This document shows, piece after piece, positions 9,923 through 19,135 of a stretch of DNA of 64,000 nucleotides (position 1 is the stretch's first letter; the number at the start of each line of letters is the position of its first letter). The notes under the pieces are model-generated. The model saw nothing but the letters and a program-made list of their open reading frames with translations. It made no database searches and was not told the DNA's origin. The position numbers and the translations under genes are program-made. The stretch comes from Halocafeteria seosinensis (Eukaryota; Sar; Bigyra; Bicosoecida): the NCBI GenBank assembly GCA_001687465.1, contig LVLI01000643.1, positions 41,801 to 105,800 on the forward strand, read 5' to 3'.

Positions 9923-12757
9923 ATGAAAAATAGCGCTGCTTCGAACCCTCCTAGACGTGTGTTTAAAGCGAATTCCAGAGGTTCTTGGAACATGCCGGGC
10001 ATGATGCAAGATAAACGCCTAATCGCGATAGTTGCTGTTGTTGTGACATTCCTCGTGTACGTCACATTCAGGCCCATCCCCGAATCCGGTAGTATCAGGA
10101 GACGCCCTGATACAGGTCACTCCAATATAAGACAATCTACGGGGAGCCATGCCCCTCCTCCCAGTGACCAAACTAGCCCCGGACAGTCCCAGTCATCAGC
10201 CAACGATGAGGGTGAGAAAACTTATACTCACAAAGAACTGGATACTATCGAAGAAAAATTTGAGCCGGGACCGAAGAAGCCACTTAATCCGCCTCATGGA
10301 GGAGAACTCGTGGATCTTTTAGCATCCTCCTCCAGGGCGCGAGAACTAAAGACCGAAGTGGCGCCGAAATTAAAGAGCTGGACCCTGAGCTCCAGGCAGC
10401 TGTGCGATCTTGAGTTGATTGCAAACGGAGGCTTCTCGCCCTTGAATGCATTCATGGATAAAAAGAACTATGAGAGTGTTGTCGAAAATATGCGATTGAG
10501 TGAGGACTACAATAACCTGCTGTGGCCTATGCCAATTACACTTGATGTCTCGGAGGACTTCTCCCGCGACGTAGAGAAGGGTACCCAGCTTGCACTTCGT
10601 GATGAGTTTTTCAATTTGATTGCGGTGATGACAGTCTCCGACAAGTATACTCCGGACAAAGAGAATGAAGCACAGAAAGTGTTCCGAACTACGGATAGAT
10701 CCCATCCTTCGGTTGGTTATCTGTTTTACCAGGCTGGAAATGTCTACTTGGGGGGTTCTTTTGAAGTGGTCGAGTATCCGAAGCACTACGACTTCCCAGA
10801 GCACCGACGCACTCCTAAGGAACTCCGGGAGTATGTGGAATCATTGGGTTGGAGTCGGTTCCTTGCTTTTCAAACCCGTAATCCGATGCACCGAGCACAC
10901 ATTGAATTGACCAGACTGGTACAGGATGAGCATGATGTGGGTGTTATCATTCATCCTTCCGTTGGGATGACCAAACCAGGAGATGTTGCTCACTATGTTC
11001 GCATCCGGTGCTATAAGGCCATCTTGGATAGCCACCGCTATTACAAGCGGAACGGGGCTGCACTCTCCCTGTTGCATTTGGCAATGCGGATGGCAGGTCC
11101 TCGCGAGGCAGTCTGGCATGCTTTGATCCGAAAGAACCACGGAGCGTCCCACTTCATTATCGGGCGGGACCACGCTGGGTGTAAGGATGCGAATGGGGAA
11201 GACTTTTATGGTCCCTATGATGCGCAAGAGCTGGCTCAGCAATACGAAGATGAACTAGGTATCACCTTGGTCAGGTTTAAGAAGGTTGTCTATGTGCCCG
11301 CCGAAGACAAATATTTCCCTGAAGACAGACTATCTGAAGGGGCGAAGACGTTGTCACTGAGCGGGACTCAATTCCGTGCTATGATGAACGCCGGCTCCCC
11401 GATTCCGGCTTGGTTTTCCGATCCGGAAGTTATTCGCATTTTGCAAGAAGTATCTCCTCCGAAGCACAAACGCGGGTTTGCTATCTTCTTCTCTGGTCTT
11501 TCTGGCGGGGGTAAGACCACAGTCAGTCAAGCTCTTATTTCGAAGATCAAACAAGTCCTTCCTACCCGGCACATCACGATGCTGGACGGAGATGTGGCAC
11601 GCACTCATTTGTCGTCGGAGTTGGGTTTCTCCGTTGCTGACCGGAACCTGAACATTGCTCGAATGGGCTTCGTTGCAGCTGAAGCGGTGCGACATACAGG
11701 AATCGTCGTTGCATCCACTATTTCTCCTTTTGAAAAATCTAGGGAAGAATCGCGAAAGCTGGTTGATGATACTGGTGGCCGGTTTATTCTGGTGCAAATG
11801 TCGACCAGTGCCCAGGTCTGTGCCGACCGAGATGTGAAGGGGCTTTACGCCATGGCCCGTGACAAGAAGGTCGATCTCACCGGGGTAAGCCATCCGTATG
11901 AGCAACCGGAAAAGGCGGATCTCATCATCAATGGGGAAGTTGTCCCAGTGGAGACAAGTGCTGAAATGATCCTTGCTTGGCTTTACAACGAAGGCTACCT
12001 GACAAAAGAAGTCGTTGGAGAGTCCATTGCAAGCATAGACCTGAAGAATGACGGAGTCACTACCAGTGAAACTCCTGATGCGGGATCACGGAACTGCATT
12101 AACCGTGCAGGCGGGACATCTGGAAGCAAACGCCCATTGCTTGTGTTTGTTGTATCCGCCACACCAGAACAGCCCATTGCGACCGCAGCCCAGAGCATTG
12201 CTGAGCGGGCCCATGCCTCGTCTGTTGATGTATCTAACAGCGTATTTACCGATCTCGCAACGGAGCGTGTACAGTCTCGATTCGATGAGACAGCTCGAAA
12301 GAAGGGGAAGACTGCGGCAAGAGTCGGCAAAGATGTGATGACGAGTTTCTCTGAGGATGACAAACCTGAGCCTGCTTTTACAATTTGGCAATCAGTACGG
12401 ATAGCCGGGCGAACGGGCCAGAAATCAATAACTGGAACTGAAAAGCTTCCAGAAGACGTTGATGGTATAACAGCAGTGACTGAGATACCAAAGGCCCCCG
12501 AAGCAGAAGTTGTTACCCTTCCTCCGAATGCCATTTCTATTATACCAAATCTCCTGCGAATTGATCCTTGTGCCCAAGCCGTCATTGCGAACGTTGACCA
12601 GAATGGTGGAAACGGTGTCGCTCACGGGCTTCAAGCTCGTTTCCCGACTCGGATTGCTCTGGCAAATGCCGAGGGGGAGACTCTTAAGTCTTCGGACGAG
12701 AGTAAAGAGTATGCTACCGTAGATGGAATAGTTAAGTCGGTTAATCAGGCCCAGTAA
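9923..12757 (+). CDS. Membrane-anchored bifunctional ATP sulfurylase-APS kinase (PAPS synthase)
   Basis: An intronless gene of 944 residues. The first ATG of the frame is at 9923; the 27 bases before it stay open only from a TTG. A single hydrophobic segment (RLIAIVAVVVTFLVYVTF, about residues 32-49) follows a basic N-terminus, which looks like a signal anchor. ATP sulfurylase spans about residues 140-515, with the nucleotide-binding QTRNPMHRAH and GRDHAG motifs intact. APS kinase follows at about residues 520-700, with P-loop GLSGGGKTT, DGD, ISPFEKSREESR and the KGLYAMAR...HPYEQPE loop. The product makes PAPS for sulfation or sulfate reduction. The order sulfurylase-then-kinase is that of fungal MET3 and several protists, but here the kinase P-loop is kept, so both activities are likely. 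A further 230 residues at the C-terminus match nothing known; they are not the pyrophosphatase fused in some algae and oomycetes. Confidence 0.93.
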   Translation: MKNSAASNPPRRVFKANSRGSWNMPGMMQDKRLIAIVAVVVTFLVYVTFRPIPESGSIRRRPDTGHSNIRQSTGSHAPPPSDQTSPGQSQSSANDEGEKTYTHKELDTIEEKFEPGPKKPLNPPHGGELVDLLASSSRARELKTEVAPKLKSWTLSSRQLCDLELIANGGFSPLNAFMDKKNYESVVENMRLSEDYNNLLWPMPITLDVSEDFSRDVEKGTQLALRDEFFNLIAVMTVSDKYTPDKENEAQKVFRTTDRSHPSVGYLFYQAGNVYLGGSFEVVEYPKHYDFPEHRRTPKELREYVESLGWSRFLAFQTRNPMHRAHIELTRLVQDEHDVGVIIHPSVGMTKPGDVAHYVRIRCYKAILDSHRYYKRNGAALSLLHLAMRMAGPREAVWHALIRKNHGASHFIIGRDHAGCKDANGEDFYGPYDAQELAQQYEDELGITLVRFKKVVYVPAEDKYFPEDRLSEGAKTLSLSGTQFRAMMNAGSPIPAWFSDPEVIRILQEVSPPKHKRGFAIFFSGLSGGGKTTVSQALISKIKQVLPTRHITMLDGDVARTHLSSELGFSVADRNLNIARMGFVAAEAVRHTGIVVASTISPFEKSREESRKLVDDTGGRFILVQMSTSAQVCADRDVKGLYAMARDKKVDLTGVSHPYEQPEKADLIINGEVVPVETSAEMILAWLYNEGYLTKEVVGESIASIDLKNDGVTTSETPDAGSRNCINRAGGTSGSKRPLLVFVVSATPEQPIATAAQSIAERAHASSVDVSNSVFTDLATERVQSRFDETARKKGKTAARVGKDVMTSFSEDDKPEPAFTIWQSVRIAGRTGQKSITGTEKLPEDVDGITAVTEIPKAPEAEVVTLPPNAISIIPNLLRIDPCAQAVIANVDQNGGNGVAHGLQARFPTRIALANAEGETLKSSDESKEYATVDGIVKSVNQAQ

Positions 12758-12856
12758 GAGCCCCGGCTTGTGTTCGATTTTGCTGAATTGACTAGTCTCT
12801 AGCCACACACGATGCTGTAGTTGTAGCAGCCATAACATTTCAATATACAACAACTT

Positions 12857-14578
12857 CTATATTGGCAACTCGAATCTCACACCGACATCGATTTCTTCTG
12901 CCTGTTTGACAATATCTGCCATTTTTACTGCCTTGCTGGCAGCGACGTCCATTTCGTCAATCATAAACATTCGAAAACCGGAGTTTTCAATCAATTCTTT
13001 CGCCTGCTTCATATTTGTACCCCGCAAACGACAGACCAATGGTTTCGATAAACCGATATTCTTTGCAGCATTCACAATGCCTTGAGCTATAACATCGCAA
13101 CGCATAATACCACCGAAGATGTTAACAAAAATAGTCTGGACTGTCTTGTCGTTATCCAGAATTTCAAATGCTTTCTGGACCTGCATTTCAGTAGCACCCC
13201 CACCGACGTCTAGAAAATTCGCCGGATTCCCTCCATTCAGTTTAATTGCATCCATGGTAGCCATCGCCAGACCAGCCCCATTAACCATACAGCCGATGTT
13301 GCCGTCGAGGCCGATGTAATTCAAGTCGTATTGGGACGCTTCCACTTCTCGGGGATCCTCTTGCGAAGGATCTCGTTTTGAAAAGATATCAGGCTGTCGA
13401 AACGCAGCATTGTCATCAAAATTAATTTTTGCATCGCACACAAGAATTTCTCCGTCTGGCGTCTCACAAAGAGGATTAACCTCTATTAGAGTCGCGTCAG
13501 TGGCTAGGTACATCTCGTACAGTTTTTGAATAAGATCAGCAGCCTGTAAAGGGAAAAGAAGTTCAACCAATTCTAGTGTATTCATAATTTCGGAACGCCA
13601 CGTGTATCTTACCTTAGTCACAGAGTCACCTGTCATCCCTAAGAAATCAGCCAAACGTTCCGCTTCCTGCAAGGATAGCCCATTATATTTGACATTGGAA
13701 CGACGGAGCGCGGAGAGGTTCTGCATACCTCTCTAGTTACACCTTTAGAAATGTCTATATACGATTTAGTTATGGCTTCAGGGGTATTTTGAGCCACTTC
13801 CTCTATACTGGTGCCACCCTTAGCAGATGCCACAATCACTGGCCCCGACGACTGCCTATCCATGACAATGGAGAGATACAGCTCTCTTCGCATGTACACT
13901 CGCTCCATCAAGAACACTTTGTTCACTGGTCTTCCTTCTGAGCCAGTCTGCTTAGTGATAAGTCGTTGTCCCAGCATCTTCTCGGCGTATTCCTTGGCTT
14001 GGCCAGCACTGTCGGAAGCCGTTACATTACAATACGTCAATCAGATACGGACGGCAACATCCCCAGAACAGTAGCACATTAACATACCGCGTGACAACGT
14101 GGACTCCTCCTTGGAATCCATTCGTAAATGTTCCCATGCCTCGCCCACCTGCTAGTACCTGAGCCTTGATAACTACATCGGCTTTTTCTGCAAACTCGGA
14201 ACATTGACAACTCGGAACTCAACCTAAATTCGCCGTCATTCCGCTTACCTCCACCAGCCAATGAAGATACATAAGCATTCTCAGCTTCCTCTGGCGTCGT
14301 TGCAACCACACCTCGAGGCGTAGGAATGCTATACTGTCCCATCAATTCCATGGAAGCGTGCTCGTGGAGGTTGAGAAACCTTTTCTGCTGCAGTTGTTGC
14401 TGAGCTCCCACCATAGGAATCTGCGGGGACGGGGATCAAAGCTTAGTTGGGACAAAAAAAAAACATGGAGTGAAATGGGAAAAGCAGAGGCTGTACATAC
14501 CTCCACAGAGGCCGCCGCCGTTCGACCCATGTTGGATCGCGCCAACGAGCCCACAGACTTTAAAGCAAATGCCATCAT
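12857..14578 (-). CDS. SUCLA2: Succinyl-CoA synthetase beta subunit, mitochondrial
   Basis: Six exons: 14578-14501, 14420-14249, 14187-14088, 14008-13729, 13666-13613 and 13543-12857. All joins keep frame and give 456 residues, close to the usual mitochondrial precursor length. Exon 1 encodes a basic, Ser/Ala-rich targeting peptide ([19 protein letters not shown]). The ATP-grasp part begins [15 protein letters not shown] and includes the nucleotide loop [14 protein letters not shown] and the metal-site region ATLIEVNPL...[12 protein letters not shown]. The ligase domain holds the glycine-rich [15 protein letters not shown], the LDVGGGA motif, and [15 protein letters not shown]. The enzyme interconverts succinyl-CoA and succinate with formation of a nucleoside triphosphate in the citric-acid cycle. 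An in-frame ATG 24 nt upstream (14602 region) is a weaker start. Its 3' end faces the PAPS synthase gene 99 bp away. Confidence 0.92.
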
Positions 14579-14844
14579 GCAATCCGGAGAAAATTCAACC
14601 AACCAATCTCGTGGAGCAGTGCGCAGTCACTCGGTCCGTCAATAGAAGCGGTCAGAGTCATCCAATACAACTCAAGGGCCCTTGTACAACGTGGAAAAGC
14701 TCCCAACAAGGTACTGCATCGCGGAGCTTTTCTGCGGAAGACAGACCGCCGAAAAGTTTGTTCGATCGGAAATTCACCAAGCTTCAAGCCCATGCAATGC
14801 ATGTTGCGGGGAAGAGAATAGAGACTCAGTTGGTCAGTGTTGAT

Positions 14845-15561
14845 TTATGCAAGAAAAAGTTTGTACTGAATACGGTAAAGAGAGGAAGTGAGCAGAAATT
14901 CCGCTGCAGAATAGGCGCGACGAGAGCAGCTAGTCTTGCTCCAGTCAGCTGGCAGTTGTACTTCAAATTCTTCTGTTCTATCTTCTTGTGGCATCATTTG
15001 GTAATTATTGGTGCCATCTCACAGGTAGTTTATTACCTAGCATTCAGCAGTGCTGAATTGTTTTGAACAACCCAGGAGACTGGTCTGTTATTTGGAAGTC
15101 GTTGGAACAGCGTTCACAGGAGGAAAGGAATTCTAGGAATCGAGGAGGAATCGGGAATTCCACTGCTTACCGTTCTTCTCCAGGAATATTTGCGACAGCA
15201 ACGCGTTGCCCTCTTTAAACTCGATACTACTTGAACAATAATGAGAGAGGGCCAAGCAAAGGATCGACTCGCTGCAGCAATATCTTCGTTCTTGTTCACT
15301 ACAGCCAGAGGCACCGAGTCGGCACTCTACCAAACCATTACTCGAGAGGAGCTCCTGAACAAGGCTTCCATGGGAATAAAAACGACCTACTGCAGCATAA
15401 AATACCTCAACATTTGCTATAAGTCGATAATCCGAAGGGACAACCAATTCATTACGGACAGCTTCGACCACATGACATCGATTATGCAGCATTCCGAAAT
15501 ATGCCTCCTGCACTTGATTCTGAACTGTCTTCGCCGTATACATGGCATGATCGAGAGGCAA
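14845..15561 (-). CDS. Tentative multi-exon gene, function unknown
   Basis: The minus strand carries coding-like sequence between SUCLA2 and IVD. Segment 15561-about 15395 (MYTAKTVQNQVQEAYFGMLH onward, from an ATG at 15543) has codons beginning with G about 40% of the time, as real exons do. A segment ending IEFKEGNALLSQIFLEKN stops at a GTAAGC donor (exon end 15171). An acceptor at 15018 rejoins in phase with 15017-14845 (DGTNNYQMMPQEDRTEEF, then a TAA). The splice between the first and second segments, and the true start, could not be fixed; a GTATTT donor after ANVE is one option. No family is recognised. The last 30 residues could include another intron. Treat the boundaries as approximate. 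Confidence 0.35.
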
Positions 15562-15796
15562 TACTGCGATCTCAGTAGTAGAGAGGCATACCGTGCTTCG
15601 CTAGCACCACAATTGATCGGAGCCATTGCCACAGTCTATCCGAGCCTTGTTACCTCAGTAAATCACGGATGTACTGGAACTAGTATTAGAAATGAGGACC
15701 CTGAACAAGAACTGTTCACCATGGAAGTTGGTGCACATGCAGATGTTGCAGGGCAACACAAGTAACGGTCTCAAAAGTATTCCTGGGGACGTTATT

Positions 15797-17297
15797 CTAT
15801 AGCAGCTGTTCGACAGTCTGAAGGTCGCCAGTAATATTTTTGTGGTGAGCCTCCAACGTCCCTGCTCCGATTTCTGTCAGCTTCGAATCACGCCAAAAGC
15901 CCTCTATGCGAGGAGAAATAGTGCCGTATCCACTGCAATAACCTTCCCATTCAAGCATTTGAATTGCTCTATCACATGCCCGTTTACATGCCGGCGCACA
16001 AAATAATTTCACCCCATCGCTGTCGATACGATTACCGCTACTGTTTAAATCTAAATTTCTCGCCAAATTGTACGTATATGCGCGGCCTGCCGAATACTCA
16101 GCGTATGTCTCGGCAATGTATTTCTGGAACTGATCATGATAGTACTGTTTATCATGCACCTTAATGAAGCCATGCATTGCTTGAAGAGCTCGTCGCATCA
16201 TCCCCAGAGACATGGCAGCTGCATAGAAGTACAAGAAGTGTTACGGGGAAAGGTACCGCCTTCTGATAGGACACCGTCATACCGGATACAAGGCGCTCAA
16301 ATTCCAGGTTCCGCATCATGTGCTTCGCTGCTTCTCCCTCTTCCCCTACTAGGTTATCTACTGGAACCTGCAGAAGTCAGCATTGGCAAAACCATTGTGT
16401 ACACTTTTCATCTATCTCTGGAACGTGACAAATAGAGCAACTTCTTTACCTCTGCTTCATCAAACAGGAGTTCTGCAGTGGGACTTGTTCGCATTCCACA
16501 CTTATGTCTTATCTGCTGTCCCAAAGAAAATCCAGTAGTACCCTTCTCCACGAGGAACAATGAGTAGTTTGATCCCGGCTTATCTCTGAACAGAAAGAAT
16601 AACCTGGGATCATTGGAACGCGCTCAATAAATGAGAAGGACCACTGCGCTTACCCGGTGCCCGTTTTAGCGTACACGAGAAACGCGTCACCCAGTTCGTT
16701 TCCTCCTATAGTGCCGTTAGTAATCCACATTTTTCTTCCATTGAGAATGTACTTATCACCTCTCTTTTCAGCCTTCGTTTTCATCGCCAATACATCCGTT
16801 CCGCAACTTGGTTCGGACATGGCCATCCCACAAATGGCTTCGGCGGTTCGCGCCCGAGGAATACAGCGATTGCACTGTTCCTCACTTCCATTAGTCCTTA
16901 GGTTGTGCATAAACAGGACTGTGTGAGCCATGTAAGATAGACAAAAGGAAGGGTAAGCTGCACAAAATTCTTCATGGGTAATGGCGGCTGATGTAGCGTC
17001 CGTTCCTGTCGACAACGCGAAAACATCTTCGGCTCCGGCCTTCCGGAAGAGATCAATGTTAAATGTTTCCCCAGACTCAGCCACTGGCTCAATGTAATTC
17101 TTCACGAACGCTTGTGCCTTCCGCTTAATCTCTATATGCTCTTCGGTGGGCAAAAATATACTGGGTGTGAAAAACCGAACGCTATGAGATCCCCGTAGAC
17201 TCAACTTCGGAGGCCTCCGCATCACCCGCAACTTGTGCGGAAGATGCCTCTTGATCATCACTGCTCTTGGCACTCGGCACCGCCTACATGATACCAT
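15797..17297 (-). CDS. IVD: Isovaleryl-CoA dehydrogenase, mitochondrial
   Basis: Four exons: 17297-16654, 16585-16450, 16367-16283 and 16218-15797. Introns are 68, 82 and 64 nt, and the product is 428 residues. The N-terminus is strongly basic (RRCRVPRAVMIKRHLPHKLR), fitting a mitochondrial presequence. Acyl-CoA dehydrogenase signatures are present: AMSEPSCGTDVLAMKTKAEK and KMWITNG in the middle domain, HKCGMRTSPTAELLFDEAEV, and EIGAGT near the C-terminus. In most acyl-CoA dehydrogenases the catalytic Glu lies beside the C-terminal GEGT motif; here that position is Ala (IGAGT) and a Glu stands in NLEFERLVS, which is the isovaleryl-CoA dehydrogenase arrangement. The enzyme oxidises isovaleryl-CoA in leucine breakdown, using FAD and passing electrons to ETF. 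The C-terminal region is more diverged than usual (YCSGYGTISPRIEGFWRDSK). Confidence 0.88.
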
Positions 17298-17651
17298 TAA
17301 TTCATCAGGAGTTATAGCTCAGAGAAGGACTATTCGGTAAAAGATTAGCTGTACGGGGGTATGCAGTAGCCGCCCACTCGACGACTCGTACATGTAACTT
17401 CAACATCTCCATGGTACCGAATTGTTTGTCGTGTCAGTTGGGGTTAAGACAAAACCATGTGGAGGAGTTGCGGGCCGGCTTATTGACGCTTTCAATAGGA
17501 GATTTGGAGTACTTTTGTTTCATTACCCCTTGGGAGGCAAATACTGCGTCTAGTGTGGGAGAATCACCTGTGATATCCCCAAGAAAACTGGATCTCTCTA
17601 CAGAGTTTACGCGGCCGCTGGAAGAACGTTAAAGCAAAACAACATAGCAAA
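17298..17651. promoter_or_regulatory. Shared upstream region of divergent IVD and ARL3 genes
   Basis: These 354 bp between two start codons pointing apart must hold both promoters. An upstream open frame of 73 codons (17411-17632) precedes the ARL3 start. No clear TATA or Inr element could be assigned. Confidence 0.5.
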
Positions 17652-18490
17652 ATGGGGCTTTTATCGTTGCTCAGAAAATTGAAGAAGAGTGATAAGGAAG
17701 CAAGAGTCCTTGTCCTTGGGTTAGATAACGCTGGAAAGACGACAATCCTCAAGGCCCTTTCGGAAGAAGATATTACTCAGTAAGTCCGTTCTGAGTCTCG
17801 CATTTGAACTCCACCCAGGATCATACCCGCGTTTATTATGGGTTTGGCACAGTATCATGCCCACTCAAGGCTTCAATATTAAGAGTATCCATAAAGACGG
17901 ATTTAAACTGAACGTGTGGGATGTCGGCGGTAAGTAACCGAGATAAAGAAAACAGCCTCCATTCCGGTATTCTATGCACATTCTCTTTTTGTTTCCAGGA
18001 CAAAAGACCATTCGTCCCTACTGGAGGAACTACTTCGATAATACAGATGCCCTTGTAAGTTCTCTTTGATGTGTGGACGTGAATAGTATCCTCTGTAACT
18101 CGCGGAACCCGCTGCAAACATGCGCAGGTGTATGTTGTTGACAGTGCCGATCAAGCCCGCTTAGAGGAAGTCAACATTGAACTCACGAAACTGCTTACTG
18201 AGGAAGAAAAGCTTGCTGGCGTACCGTTGCTTGTTTTTGCTAACAAACAAGACTTACTGAGCGCTCTCTCAGCTGCTGATGTAAGTCGCATTAAGCCACC
18301 TACAGAGCTGCTGTGGATAGGATTATATTTCTGTTGCTGGACACAGATTTCTGTTGGTCTAGACTTGCATTCGATCAAAGACCGTGCATGGCAAATCCAA
18401 GCTTGTTCTGCGAAGAAGGCCGATGGGTTGCAGGAAGGTATGGAGTGGTTGATTAAGACCGTGCAAGAGCGAGAATCGGAAAAGAAATAG
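17652..18490 (+). CDS. ARL3: ARL3-type ADP-ribosylation-factor-like GTPase
   Basis: Five exons: 17652-17779, 17853-17929, 17999-18054, 18128-18280 and 18347-18490. Introns are 66-73 nt and the product is 185 residues. It starts [12 protein letters not shown] like ARL2/ARL3. G1 is GLDNAGKTT, switch 1 is [13 protein letters not shown]3 is [17 protein letters not shown]4 is NKQD, and the G5 region is CSAKKADG. The pattern [13 protein letters not shown] and the ending [11 protein letters not shown] favour ARL3 over ARL2. ARL3 is the ciliary GTPase that releases lipidated cargo (from UNC119 and PDE6D) inside the flagellum, which fits the dynein-arm docking-like gene at 51.7 kb. The Gly2 is kept, but ARL3 proteins are usually N-acetylated rather than myristoylated. 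Confidence 0.93.
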
Positions 18491-19135
18491 TGTGCTCAAT
18501 TTGCCAAAAGAGAATACCGACGACGATGAATATTAAAGTTTTATTCAAAGCAGATATCTGTTTCATTAATGGAGTCTCCTTACATGTTTTCATAAATGAC
18601 ACACTACCAATTCGAGGCGTTGTACGTTAGACAGAGCCAACTCGAGGGTGTCAACTTCATTCACTACAGCAGGTCATCTCTGAATGCGAAGTAACCACGG
18701 CTTCACGAGCATCAACGGATGGATAGTCTTAGTCGTAACTGGCTTTGCCACGCCCGACCCACTGTCGTAACCATCTGCATACTTCGTCCCAAGAACTCCC
18801 AACCTGGCAAACACATCTTGGAATAAGTCTCGACTTAGGCAAGACTTGTGTTTTTGTAAAGATAGTTGTACTCAAGTCGCGAGTAAGTATATGGGGAACG
18901 CTGAGAAAAGAGGAGCCATCGCTCATCCGTCTTCAGCTTCGCTAATGCAGATTTCACCAGGTACTCACTGCTTGAATACACAGTAAACGATACCACTAAT
19001 TTCTGTACTGTATCTGGTACGTTCCTTAGAATGCCGTAGTACCTACACTAGACGGGAAGCAAATTGCTTCCGAAAGCCACATGATCTTTCTTCCAATTCT
19101 TCCAATGGTTTTCACTTCCTGTTTTTTCTGTTCAA
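18491..19135. other. Intergenic region between convergent genes
   Basis: The 3' ends of ARL3 and the orphan gene at 19.1 kb face each other across 645 bp. Short frames on both strands (18729-18945) mirror each other and look non-coding. An AT-rich stretch just after the ARL3 stop (around 18525-18560) may be its polyadenylation region. Confidence 0.45.

Noticed and set aside
14470-15066. 198-codon plus-strand frame over the start of SUCLA2
   Set aside because: It overlaps the first exon and promoter of SUCLA2 on the other strand, and has a low-complexity, non-conserved translation.
15241-15765. 174-codon plus-strand frame starting with ATG
   Set aside because: Few codons start with G and no family is visible; the minus strand has better coding signal and a phase-matched splice.
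17411-17632. 73-codon frame just upstream of ARL3
   Set aside because: No family resemblance, and it sits in a shared promoter; at most an upstream ORF.
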